From: Leucobacter sp042726155
GTDB lineage: Bacteria > Actinomycetota > Actinomycetes > Actinomycetales > Microbacteriaceae
NCBI RefSeq assembly: GCF_042726155.1
Contig: NZ_JBHXHV010000001.1
Coordinates: 558,001 to 622,000, forward strand
DNA: 64,000 nt
Direction: 5' to 3'
Under the pieces are notes generated by a model. It saw only the letters and a list, made by a program, of their open reading frames with translations, was not told the origin of the DNA and searched no databases. Within the stretch, counting starts at the first letter, position 1, and the number at the start of each line of letters is the position of its first letter. The translations under genes were made by a program, and so were the position numbers. Positions 49,437 to 56,810 of this stretch are shown here, piece by piece.

Positions 49437-50147
49437 TTGACCGCATCGATAACGGTGTCCGCTGACGTGGTCGTCGTCGACCTCGAGGGCACGACGAGCG
49501 CCGCGGGGTTCATTCTGGGTGACCTCTACGACTATGCGCGCCCGCGTCTTGAGTCGGTTCTGGGGCGCTCAGACAGCGTGGTTCGCGAGGCGCGCGCGCA
49601 GGCGATAGCCGAGGCGGGGCTCTCCGCCGACGCCAGTGACATCGAGGTTGCCGTCGCACTCAGAGAGCTGATGGCCAACGACGTGAAGTCGACACCGCTC
49701 AAGACCATTCAGGGCGTCATCTGGGCCGAGGGCTTCGAGGCGGGGGAGATCACGTCTCATTTTTTCCCCGATGTTCCGGATCGCCTGCGCTCGTGGACCG
49801 CTCGTGGAGCGCGGCTCGCCGTCTATTCCTCGGGCTCGGTGGCCTCCCAGCAGCCGTGGTTTCGGCACGCCCCGCAGGGTGACTTGTCCGGCCTGGTTGA
49901 AGCGTGGTTCGACACGGTGAACGCTGGCCCGAAGAAGGATCCCGCGTCATACGCCCGCATCGCCGAAGCGCTCGGCGTTGACCCAGCCCGCGCCCTGTTT
50001 CTCACCGACCATCCGGCCGAGGTGAGCGCCGCGTTGGAGGCCGGTTGGCAGGTCGTCGCCCTCGACCGACCCGGCGAGCCCTGGGCCGGCAGCGACTTCG
50101 CCGCCCCCGCAGTTTCGAGTTTTGCAGAGATCGAGGTCACCGTATGA
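49437..50147 (+). CDS. mtnC: Acireductone synthase (enolase-phosphatase E1)
   Basis: 236 residues, TTG start with GGAGG 5 nt upstream. HAD motif VVVDLEGTTSAAGFI (DxEGT), cap domain, then LAVYSSGSVASQQPWF and AGPKKDPASYARIAE. It converts 2,3-diketo-5-methylthiopentyl-1-phosphate to the acireductone in methionine salvage. The order mtnC-mtnB-mtnD follows the pathway in part. TACGAT about 30 nt upstream may be the -10. No SAM riboswitch fold was seen in the 95-bp leader region. Confidence 0.93.
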   Translation: MTASITVSADVVVVDLEGTTSAAGFILGDLYDYARPRLESVLGRSDSVVREARAQAIAEAGLSADASDIEVAVALRELMANDVKSTPLKTIQGVIWAEGFEAGEITSHFFPDVPDRLRSWTARGARLAVYSSGSVASQQPWFRHAPQGDLSGLVEAWFDTVNAGPKKDPASYARIAEALGVDPARALFLTDHPAEVSAALEAGWQVVALDRPGEPWAGSDFAAPAVSSFAEIEVTV

Positions 50148-50812
50148 GCCTGTTGGCAGCGACAACCGTAGGCGACCCGCACTCACTCGCGCAGGTCACC
50201 GCGCTCCACGATGCGGGCGCCGTGCTCGCGCGCGAGGCCTCGCGCTTCGCCGATTTTGGTTGGATGCGCGGTACCGCCGGCAACCTGTCGCTCGTGCTTT
50301 CGCGCGAGCCACTACGCCTCGCCGTAACCGCGTCGGGGCTCGACAAGTCTGAGCTCACCGCGGCCGATGTCGTGCTGGTCGACGAATTCGGCGCCTCGGC
50401 CGACGATGAGGATCCCCGCCGCCCGTCGGCTGAATCGGGCCTCCACGCGCACATCGCCGCGCGCACGGGTGCGAACGCCATCTTCCATGTGCACGCGCTC
50501 GATGCCGTGCTCGCCGGTCGGCTCTGGCCGGAGGGGGTGGAGGTCAGCGACCTCGAGATGCTGAAGGGTATCGGTCACCCCGCGCACGACGCGACGGTCA
50601 CGATTCCGGTGATTCAGAATCATCAAGACATGCGCGTCGAGGCCGAGCGCTTCGACGCCGTGTACGCCGGTGCGAGCGATGTGGCGCCAGAGGTGCCGGC
50701 CGTGATCGTCGCCGGGCACGGCATGTACGCCTGGGGCAACAACGCGGCTCAGGCGCGGCACCACCTCGAAATTACCGAGTGGCTAGTGCGCTACGCGGTC
50801 GCCGCTCGCTGA
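50144..50812 (+). CDS. mtnB: Methylthioribulose-1-phosphate dehydratase
   Basis: 222 residues from the ATG in the ATGA overlap with mtnC. Class II aldolase fold: WMRGTAGNLSLVLS, GLHAHIAARTGANAIFHVHALD (zinc HxH) and AVIVAGHGMYAWGNN. It dehydrates MTRu-1-P to the substrate of MtnC. The upstream steps (mtnA isomerase, mtnK or phosphorylase) are not in this window. Confidence 0.93.
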   Translation: MSLLAATTVGDPHSLAQVTALHDAGAVLAREASRFADFGWMRGTAGNLSLVLSREPLRLAVTASGLDKSELTAADVVLVDEFGASADDEDPRRPSAESGLHAHIAARTGANAIFHVHALDAVLAGRLWPEGVEVSDLEMLKGIGHPAHDATVTIPVIQNHQDMRVEAERFDAVYAGASDVAPEVPAVIVAGHGMYAWGNNAAQARHHLEITEWLVRYAVAAR

Positions 50813-50914
50813 GGCGACACAGCGTCGCGCGCTGAGTTGACCCACCCGCCCGGCGCGCTGATCCCGAAATTTCTGTCCTACACACTGCACCGCTAGCCAT
50901 GAGAGAAGAGACCC

Positions 50915-51502
50915 ATGACACTCCTCACTATCTGGAACGAGACTGACCCGACGACCCCGATCGTCGAGACGACCGATGACGCCGAGATCGGCGAGCTGCT
51001 CCACGGGCTCGGCGCGCGTTTTTCACACTGGGAGGTTAAGGAGTTCGCAGACGACGCGACGCTCGACGAAATTCTCGCGCTGTACGCCGACGAGGTCGAG
51101 TCGGTGAAGCAGAGCGAGGGGTACACTCTCGTCGACATCGTCGGCCTGGGTCCGTCGCAGCCGAACTACGACGAGGTCAAGGGGCCGTCGCGCGAGAAGT
51201 TCCTTTCAGAGCATCGCCACGATGACGATGAGGATCGGTTCTTCGCGAAGGGTGCTGGCGTTTTCTATCTGCACGTCGACGGAAAGGTGCACGCGCTGTA
51301 CTGCGAGCCGGGCGACCTCGTCTCGGTCCCCGCGAACACGACGCACTGGTTTGACATGGGCACTGCGCCCGAGTTCACCTCGATCCGCTTCTTCCACGAT
51401 GACGACGGCTGGGTCGGCCACTTCACCGGTAGCCCGATTGCGAGCACGTTCGCGACCTTCGATGAGCTGCACGCGCGTCGCAAGGAACTGGCTGCGGTGT
51501 AA
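50915..51502 (+). CDS. mtnD: Acireductone dioxygenase
   Basis: 195 residues. Cupin fold with metal ligands in FLSEHRHDDDEDRFF (HxHxxxxE) and His in ANTTHWFDMG. With Fe(II) it forms ketomethylthiobutyrate and formate; with Ni(II) an off-pathway product. It follows mtnB after 102 bp, with AGAGAAGAG-type purines before the ATG. A 48-bp perfect palindrome terminates the unit. Confidence 0.95.
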   Translation: MTLLTIWNETDPTTPIVETTDDAEIGELLHGLGARFSHWEVKEFADDATLDEILALYADEVESVKQSEGYTLVDIVGLGPSQPNYDEVKGPSREKFLSEHRHDDDEDRFFAKGAGVFYLHVDGKVHALYCEPGDLVSVPANTTHWFDMGTAPEFTSIRFFHDDDGWVGHFTGSPIASTFATFDELHARRKELAAV

Positions 51503-51515
51503 CACCAGCCACACA

Positions 51516-51563
51516 ACGAACAGCGCCCCGGCTCCGCAATTGCGGAGCCGGGGCGCTGTTCGT
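51516..51563. terminator. 48-bp perfect palindrome between mtnD and DUF4870 gene
   Basis: A fully self-complementary 48-bp sequence centred on GCAATTGC, with the core GCGCCCCGGCTCCG on each side. It sits 13 bp after mtnD and 12 bp before the end of the convergent DUF4870 gene, so it serves both transcripts as a hairpin. No long T-run. Confidence 0.85.
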
Positions 51564-51575
51564 GCGCTCGGAGTA

Positions 51576-52307
51576 TTACTTGATGAGCGGCAGGTTAAAG
51601 ATGAAGCCGGGCTGCTCGCCGCGACGGAAGCCCTCGCTCGCCTTGACCGCGGCGATGATGTGGAACACGAACAGCACGGCGGACCCGATCCACAGCACGA
51701 GGGCGAGGAGCCACCCGATGTAGGGAATCATCGCCAGGATCCACGTCGCGACGCCCACGCCAACGCGCAGCAGCGAGAAGTTCAGGTTGTCGCGCTGGTA
51801 CGCGTACACACGCTGGTCGCCCTTATCTTTATCGATGAGGAAGAAGATCAGCGCGGGAATCCACGAGAAGAACACCGAAAGCCAGTAGTTCAGCACGATG
51901 TTGGTCGCAGGGTCTGCGGCGGGCTGGCCGTAGCCCGCGGGTGGCTGCTGGTAGCCGCCGGGCGGCGGCGTCTGGCCCGGGGCGCCATACTGCGGAGCCT
52001 GGTGCTGCTGCGGAGCCTGGTGCTGCTGCGGAGCCTGGTGCTGCTGCGGAGCCTGGTGCTGCTGCGGAGCCTGGTAGGTCGGCTGCGGCTGCTGGGGCTG
52101 CTGCGGGGGCACCGGCGGGGTCTGCGGTGCAGCCGGGGGAGCCTGGAACTGCGGGGCAGCAGGCGGGGCCTGCGGTGTGGCAGGAGGAGCCTGGGGCGCT
52201 GCGGGCGGCGCGGGGGGAGCCGTCGGCGGAGTAGTGGGAGCAGGATCGCCTGCTGTGTGACCGGCGGGCTCGTGTCCTGCCGGATCCTCGGGGGGCAACG
52301 TAGTCAT
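51576..52307 (-). CDS. DUF4870-domain membrane protein with Pro/Gln-rich N-terminus
   Basis: 243 residues. Residues about 1-130 are Pro/Ala/Gln-rich and include four perfect repeats of a 6-residue unit (APQQHQ) from an 18-bp tandem repeat. The C-terminal part is a DUF4870/Tic20-like domain with membrane segments (NIVLNYWLSVFFSWIPALIFFLI, then IPYIGWLLALVLWIGSAVLFVFHII). The N-terminus is probably cytoplasmic and disordered. Function unknown; it starts with GGAG-type RBS (aaggagaccgaac). Confidence 0.82.
   Translation of the reverse strand: MTTLPPEDPAGHEPAGHTAGDPAPTTPPTAPPAPPAAPQAPPATPQAPPAAPQFQAPPAAPQTPPVPPQQPQQPQPTYQAPQQHQAPQQHQAPQQHQAPQQHQAPQYGAPGQTPPPGGYQQPPAGYGQPAADPATNIVLNYWLSVFFSWIPALIFFLIDKDKGDQRVYAYQRDNLNFSLLRVGVGVATWILAMIPYIGWLLALVLWIGSAVLFVFHIIAAVKASEGFRRGEQPGFIFNLPLIK
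51991..52080 (-). repeat. 18-bp tandem repeat, four exact copies plus a partial
   Basis: TGCGGAGCCTGGTGCTGC (plus strand) occurs at 51991, 52009, 52027 and 52045, followed by a partial unit at 52063. It encodes the Gln/Pro repeat of the DUF4870 protein and stays in frame with any copy number. Confidence 0.9.
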
Positions 52308-52445
52308 GTTCGGTCTCCTTAAGAAGTTATAGGATGCGCTATTTGAGAGTACCGCAGCCGAACCTGGCGCGATACTCCTTAACTCCGCGTGACCGGGAGG
52401 ATGGCATCAGTGTGTCGACGGTGGGGCTCACCCGCCGACCCCGTT

Positions 52446-53141
52446 CTAGAATGCGTCGGGGCTCGGCGCCGCGGTGTGCAGAATTGAGACGTCTGCGTGG
52501 CGGTCGAAGCGGTACCCGGTGCCGCGCACCGTGCGCACGATGTCCTGGTACTGCGCGAGTTTCACGCGCAGACGACGGATGTGGACGTCGATGGTGCGCT
52601 CGCTCGGTGCTTCTTCGTCGCTGCCGTCGCTCCACAGTGCCGTGATGAGCTCTTCGCGGCTGATCGTGCGACCCTCGCGCAGTACGAGGTACTGCAGCAG
52701 CTCGAACTCACGGAACGTGAGAGCGGCCGACACATTGTCAAGCAAGACGCGCTTGCGGGAAAGATCGAGGATCACGCCGCTCGCGGCGCGATCCTGCTCG
52801 TCTGCCTCGTGCTGCTTCTGACGTGCGTGGGCAGCCGGGTCGCCGAGCGCGAGGCGCACGACGTCTACGTCGCGGCCACCGGTGTGCTCGGGAGCGAGTG
52901 CGACGGCGGCATAGGTGTCTGCGGCCGGGGCGAGTTCTGCAACGAGCTGCTTAATGCGCGTGACGATTGCGCCGAGCTTCGGGTCGCCGTCGGCGATCTT
53001 GTCGTCGGCGAGGCCGACGTAGAGGGCGAAGCCGCGCACCTCGGTGCCCTCGGGCACTCGGCGTTCGGGGGCAGCCTGCGGAGCGAGGTCTGCGGAAAGG
53101 TCGGGGCGAGCGGCGCGGAGGGTCTGAGTGGTCGCGTTCAT
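52446..53141 (-). CDS. Winged-helix (OmpR/PhoB-type) regulator without receiver domain
   Basis: 231 residues from the ATG at 53141 with GGAC-type SD (GAAGGAC). The C-terminal winged helix (about 125-220) is clear: LTFREFELLQYLVLREGRTI, then ERTIDVHIRRLRVKL and RTVRGTGYRFD. The N-terminal 120 residues have no phospho-acceptor receiver motifs (no DD..D..T..K pattern), so it is not a standard response regulator. An orphan transcription factor, target unknown. A 34-codon leader-like ORF with its own strong promoter lies 180 bp upstream on the same strand. Confidence 0.85.
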   Translation of the reverse strand: MNATTQTLRAARPDLSADLAPQAAPERRVPEGTEVRGFALYVGLADDKIADGDPKLGAIVTRIKQLVAELAPAADTYAAVALAPEHTGGRDVDVVRLALGDPAAHARQKQHEADEQDRAASGVILDLSRKRVLLDNVSAALTFREFELLQYLVLREGRTISREELITALWSDGSDEEAPSERTIDVHIRRLRVKLAQYQDIVRTVRGTGYRFDRHADVSILHTAAPSPDAF

Positions 53142-53322
53142 GATGTTGTCCTTCAAGGCTGTCGAAAGCGGAGCGGCGCGGCTGTGCGCGGAACCGAGTG
53201 GCCGGGATCCGGCCGGGTGTGCGGGTCAATCACGTGCGCGGGTTCGATACGAACCGAGAAACGGCGCAAACCGTGAGAGCGGTGATCGTTACAGATCCAC
53301 CGGGTAAGACGTACTGAAAAAG

Positions 53323-53427
53323 TCAGTTGCACATTCGACAGCGCATGACACTCTGCCCGGACATCATCATGCCGGGGTTCCCAATGTTCACCTCGAAGGC
53401 GGACAGAGGACGAGTGATTTCATGCAT
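53323..53427 (-). CDS. Putative 34-residue leader peptide or small protein
   Basis: Begins MHEITRPLSAFEVNIG and ends MMMSGQSVMRCRMCN; seven Met and two Cys (CRMC, a CxxC pair) in 34 residues. No SD, but TAACTT (53434-53439) lies 6 nt before the ATG and consensus TTGACA (53459-53464) 19 bp further, a strong leaderless promoter. The next gene on this strand is the winged-helix regulator at 53141; the 180 bp between contain hairpins (GGTTCG-ata-CGAACC at 53241-53255; GGCCGG-gat-CCGGCC at 53201-53215). It could be a regulatory leader ORF, a metal- or thiol-sensing small protein, or a peptide precursor. I do not recognise a family. Confidence 0.5.
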   Translation of the reverse strand: MHEITRPLSAFEVNIGNPGMMMSGQSVMRCRMCN

Positions 53428-53429
53428 AA

Positions 53430-53477
53430 CCGCAAGTTAAGCAAAGCATTGCTCAGTGTGTCAAGCGAAACTTGCGG
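53430..53477 (-). promoter_or_regulatory. Strong promoter flanked by inverted repeat
   Basis: TTGACA (53459-53464) and TAACTT (53434-53439) lie on the minus strand, with a perfect 9-bp inverted repeat CCGCAAGTT/AACTTGCGG (53430-53438 and 53469-53477) framing both elements. The 384-bp region 53142-53525 holds this promoter, the small ORF and structured leader sequence; nothing else is evident, and its right end is the 3' side of upp. Confidence 0.65.
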
Positions 53478-53525
53478 AATGGATGCGTGAGTGTGGCGGT
53501 TGATGTTGCGGCCGCCGCGGCGGCG

Positions 53526-54164
53526 TTAGTCGCCAGCGGTGCCGTACAGCCGGTCGCCCGCGTCGCCCAGGCCCGGCACGATGTACGCCTGCTCGTTCAA
53601 GCCCTCGTCGAGAGCGCCGAGCACGAGCGTGACGTCGCGATCACCGGCAGCCTCGCGAATGGTCTCGACGCCCTCGGGCGTGCCGAGCACGCAGATCGCC
53701 GTGACGTCATCTGCGCCACGGTCGAACAGGAACTTGATCGCTGCGGCCAGCGATCCGCCGGTCGCGAGCATCGGATCGAGCACGAAGCACTGACGCCCCG
53801 CGAGCGAGTCGGGCAGACGCTCAGCGTACGTCGTCGGCTGCAGCGTTTCTTCGTCGCGCGCCATGCCGAGGAAGCCGACCTCGGCGGTCGGTACAAGCTT
53901 CACCATGCCCTCGAGCATGCCGAGCCCCGCCCGCAGAATCGGAACGATGAGTGGCAGCGGTTCACTCAATCGCACGCCGGTCGTCGGTGACACGGGCGTC
54001 TCGATCTCGTGCGGCTCGACGCGCACCTCTCGGGTCGCCTCGTAGGCCAGCAGCGTCATCAGCTCTTCGATGAGCAACCGGAACGTCGGCTGGGGGGTCT
54101 TCTTGTCGCGCAGCACGGTCAACTTGTGGGTGATGAGGGGGTGATCCGCAACAAAGACTCGCAT
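53526..54164 (-). CDS. upp: Uracil phosphoribosyltransferase
   Basis: 212 residues, the usual length. PRPP-binding motif FVLDPMLATGGSLAAAI; N-terminus VADHPLITHKLTVLRDKKTP; C-terminus YIVPGLGDAGDRLYGT. It converts uracil and PRPP to UMP in pyrimidine salvage. TAGAAT (complement of 54171-54176) lies 6 nt before the ATG, so the message is probably leaderless. Divergent from tadA with only 17 bp between start codons. Confidence 0.98.
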   Translation of the reverse strand: MRVFVADHPLITHKLTVLRDKKTPQPTFRLLIEELMTLLAYEATREVRVEPHEIETPVSPTTGVRLSEPLPLIVPILRAGLGMLEGMVKLVPTAEVGFLGMARDEETLQPTTYAERLPDSLAGRQCFVLDPMLATGGSLAAAIKFLFDRGADDVTAICVLGTPEGVETIREAAGDRDVTLVLGALDEGLNEQAYIVPGLGDAGDRLYGTAGD

Positions 54165-54169
54165 GGACC

Positions 54170-54176
54170 TATTCTA
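54170..54176. promoter_or_regulatory. Shared bidirectional -10 element of upp and tadA
   Basis: The 7 bp TATTCTA reads TATTCT on the plus strand (6 nt before tadA GTG at 54182) and TAGAAT on the minus strand (6 nt before upp ATG at 54164). The two -10 hexamers share five base pairs, so polymerase can serve only one gene at a time from this 17-bp region. Confidence 0.7.
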
Positions 54177-54181
54177 TTGGC

Positions 54182-54655
54182 GTGACCACCATCCCTCCAT
54201 CGCGCGCTGAGTTCGACGCTATGGGACTCGCGCTTGCGGAGGCTCAGGCCGCCGCCACCGCGGGGGAGATCCCGGTCGGAGCCGTCGTGCTCGATGCAAA
54301 CGGTGCTGTGATTGGCGCGGGTCGGAATGTGCGCGAGGCGGTTCCGGATCCGACTGGCCACGCCGAAGTGATCGCCATTCGCGAGGCCGCGGCGGCACTG
54401 GGTGATCGTGTGCTCGAGGGCTGCACGCTAGTGGTGACACTCGAGCCGTGCGCCATGTGCGCGGGGACCATCCTGGCTGCGCGCTTGCCGCGCGTTGTGT
54501 TCGGCGCTTGGGACGAGAAAGCCGGAGCCGTCGGCAGCGTCTACGACCTGCTGCGCGACGGCCGCTTGCCGCACGCGGTTCCCGAAGTGGTCAGCGGTGT
54601 GCGCGCACAGGAGTGCGCCGCCCTGCTGCAGTCGTTCTTCGACGCCCGCCGCTAG
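54182..54655 (+). CDS. tadA: tRNA adenosine(34) deaminase
   Basis: 157 residues from a GTG. Zinc motifs are HAEVIAIREAA (HAE with catalytic Glu) and TLEPCAMCAGTI (PCxxC). It converts A34 to inosine in tRNA-Arg(ACG). A leaderless start is likely. Its stop TAG begins a TAGCGCGCT 9-mer also found at two other gene ends. The 209-bp gap after it contains a GC-rich tandem repeat and a 62-bp palindrome. Confidence 0.96.
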   Translation: MTTIPPSRAEFDAMGLALAEAQAAATAGEIPVGAVVLDANGAVIGAGRNVREAVPDPTGHAEVIAIREAAAALGDRVLEGCTLVVTLEPCAMCAGTILAARLPRVVFGAWDEKAGAVGSVYDLLRDGRLPHAVPEVVSGVRAQECAALLQSFFDARR

Positions 54656-54705
54656 CGCGCTGCGCCGCGTGGCACCTCCGGCCGCCCGCCACGAGGCGCC
54701 GCCGA

Positions 54706-54735
54706 CGAGGCCGCCGGCGCCGAGGCCGCCGGCGC
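54706..54735. repeat. 15-bp GC-rich tandem repeat, two exact copies
   Basis: CGAGGCCGCCGGCGC occurs at 54706-54720 and 54721-54735, just before the second 62-bp palindrome, mirroring the GC-rich tandem repeat before the first (21748-21793). Confidence 0.8.
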
Positions 54736-54743
54736 CGCCGCCT

Positions 54744-54805
54744 CGAGCGGGGTAACTTGTGACGCGTGTCGGCGGTGCAACACGCGTCACAAGTTACCCC
54801 GCTCG
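54744..54805. repeat. 62-bp palindromic element, copy 2
   Basis: Perfect 26-bp arms around a 10-nt loop. The outer 18 nt CGAGCGGGGTAACTTGTG are identical to the element at 21799-21860; inner bases differ but remain paired. It lies between convergent tadA and the ABC ATPase gene. Confidence 0.9.
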
Positions 54806-54864
54806 CCAGAAGGGAGGGAGGGAGGAGGGGAAGGGGGAGGGGGAGTCAGCGGAGCGGGCGGGCG

Positions 54865-55977
54865 TCAGGGGCGCGGGGCAACCGTTACCGGTTCGGGGGC
54901 GAACGAGACCACTACGCGATCTCCCGCGCGGAACGGGTCTTCGGCCGAGTGCTGCGACGCGAGCTCAGTGCCGTCGTCGAACTGCACCACAGTGCGCCGG
55001 ATCGGGCCGAGAAACCCGCTCGACACCACGACGCCGCTGAGCGGGGTCGCAAACGATCCCGGCGCTTCAGCCGCGAGGCGCACGTGCTCTGGTCGAACAT
55101 ATGCGGTCACTCGCGCGCCGGTCACACCGGTCAACCCGTCACCAGCGCCAGCACCAGCGCCGACCCCCACGGTCACCGGCAGCAGCGCGCCGCGCAGGTT
55201 CACGAGGTCGTGCTGCTGCGTCGCTTCGAGCTGATTGCTGAGCCCGACAAAGTCAGCCACGAAGGGTGAGGCGGGCCTGCGGTAGAGGTCTTCGGGGGTG
55301 CCGAGCTGCGCGATCCGGCCCCCTTCCATGACGGCGACGCGGTCAGAGATTGACAGCGCCTCCTCCTGGTCGTGAGTCACGAACACCGTGGTGATACCGA
55401 GGTCGGTTTGAATGGCGCGGATCTGCTCGCGCAGCCGCACGCGCACCTTGGCGTCGAGCGCCGACAGCGGTTCGTCGAGCAGCAGTGCGCGCGGGCGAGT
55501 GACGAGCGCCCGCGCCAGCGCGACGCGCTGCTGCTGACCACCCGACAGCTCGTGCGGAAAGCGCTCGGCGAGGTGTGACAGTCCGACGATCTCGAGCATC
55601 TCGCCCACGCGAGTGATGCGCTCGGGTTTCGCGACGCGGCGCATACCGAGCCCGAATTCGACGTTGCGGGCGACGCTCAGGTGTGGAAACAGCGAGTACT
55701 GCTGAAACACCATGCCGATGTCGCGCCGGTTCACGGGCACCGCGGTGACGTCGTCGCCGCCGATGATGACGCGGCCAGCGGTGACGTCTTCGAGCCCCGC
55801 AATGCAGCGCAGCGCCGTCGTTTTGCCGCAGCCCGATGGGCCGAGCAGGCAGACGAGCTCGCCCGGATCGAGGGCGAGGTCGATGCCGTGCAGCACGGTC
55901 GTCGCACCGTAGGCCTTCGTGACGCCTTCGAGGCGCACTGCAGCGCCCGATCGGGTCTGTGCCATCGTGTCGGTCAT
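54865..55977 (-). CDS. ABC importer ATPase (FbpC/PotA/PhnT-like)
   Basis: 370 residues. Walker A GPSGCGKTT, signature LSGGQQQR and Walker B LLLDEPLSALD; a C-terminal TOBE domain (about 260-360) is typical of iron, polyamine, molybdate or phosphonate importers. Last gene of a four-gene operon on the minus strand. It energises the two permeases upstream. Confidence 0.92.
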   Translation of the reverse strand: MTDTMAQTRSGAAVRLEGVTKAYGATTVLHGIDLALDPGELVCLLGPSGCGKTTALRCIAGLEDVTAGRVIIGGDDVTAVPVNRRDIGMVFQQYSLFPHLSVARNVEFGLGMRRVAKPERITRVGEMLEIVGLSHLAERFPHELSGGQQQRVALARALVTRPRALLLDEPLSALDAKVRVRLREQIRAIQTDLGITTVFVTHDQEEALSISDRVAVMEGGRIAQLGTPEDLYRRPASPFVADFVGLSNQLEATQQHDLVNLRGALLPVTVGVGAGAGAGDGLTGVTGARVTAYVRPEHVRLAAEAPGSFATPLSGVVVSSGFLGPIRRTVVQFDDGTELASQHSAEDPFRAGDRVVVSFAPEPVTVAPRP

Positions 55978-55979
55978 GA

Positions 55980-56810
55980 TCAGGACTCCTGGGAATGATT
56001 CGCGCGGGTTCCGCGCCGCTTCCGCCGACGCGGGGCGCCGCCGGTGCTGCTGACGAGGAGAAGAACGAGGAAGGCGCCGACCAGCGATAGCAACGATACC
56101 GCGACGGCGACGAACGGATCCGACTTCGAGATCTGCAGGAGCGCCGTCTGCAGCGTCACCCGATTCAGCAGCGACGACACGGTGAACTCGCCCAGCACGA
56201 TCGCAATCGTGAGGAGCGACGCGGCGAGCAGTCCACGCCGCACTCCCGGCGTGACGATGCGCACGAGCACCGTGCCCCAGCCCGCGCCGAGCGAGCGGGC
56301 TGCCTCGGTGCGCGTGCGCGCATCCATGCCCTGCAGATCAGAGTTGATGGCGCGGTACGCGAACGGCAGCACGAGCACGCCGTACGCCAGGCAGAGCGAC
56401 CACGATCCCGACCCCAGCGCGCTCCCGAGAACCCGATAAATCGGCGCGAAACCGACAACGAGCACGATGGCCGGGATCGCGATGGGCAGCACGGTGAGCA
56501 GGTCGAGCGCCCGTTCGAGCCGGGGAAACCGAAGGTGCACGAGCACGATCGTCGGGAAGAACACCCCGAGCACGATGACGAGCGTCAGCCCAGCGAGCAC
56601 CAGCGAATTTCCGAGACCCTGAAACAGTGGCCGGTAGGTGCGGGCGTGTTCGGGATCAACGAGCGCCGTCCAGTGCTCGAGTCCGTATCCGCCGGCCGTT
56701 TGGCGCAGCGTGAACTCGAGCATTGCGAACAACGGGATGAGAAAGACGAGGCCGATGATCGTCACGACCGCGTAGGCGACACCGCGCCGTCGCCGCGCGA
56801 CGGCGCTCAT
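55980..56810 (-). CDS. ABC permease (second)
   Basis: 276 residues starting MSAVARRRRGVAYAVV at the ATG that overlaps the previous permease's stop (ATGA). About six membrane segments; the EAA-type coupling loop is RTEAARSLGAGWGTVLVRIVTP. Related to the second half of the FbpB/PhnV permeases. The ATPase gene follows after 2 bp. Confidence 0.9.
   Translation of the reverse strand: MSAVARRRRGVAYAVVTIIGLVFLIPLFAMLEFTLRQTAGGYGLEHWTALVDPEHARTYRPLFQGLGNSLVLAGLTLVIVLGVFFPTIVLVHLRFPRLERALDLLTVLPIAIPAIVLVVGFAPIYRVLGSALGSGSWSLCLAYGVLVLPFAYRAINSDLQGMDARTRTEAARSLGAGWGTVLVRIVTPGVRRGLLAASLLTIAIVLGEFTVSSLLNRVTLQTALLQISKSDPFVAVAVSLLSLVGAFLVLLLVSSTGGAPRRRKRRGTRANHSQES

Noticed and set aside
51991..52080. CRISPR-like array in the DUF4870 gene
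   Set aside because: 18-bp units are contiguous without spacers and encode a Gln/Pro repeat in frame.
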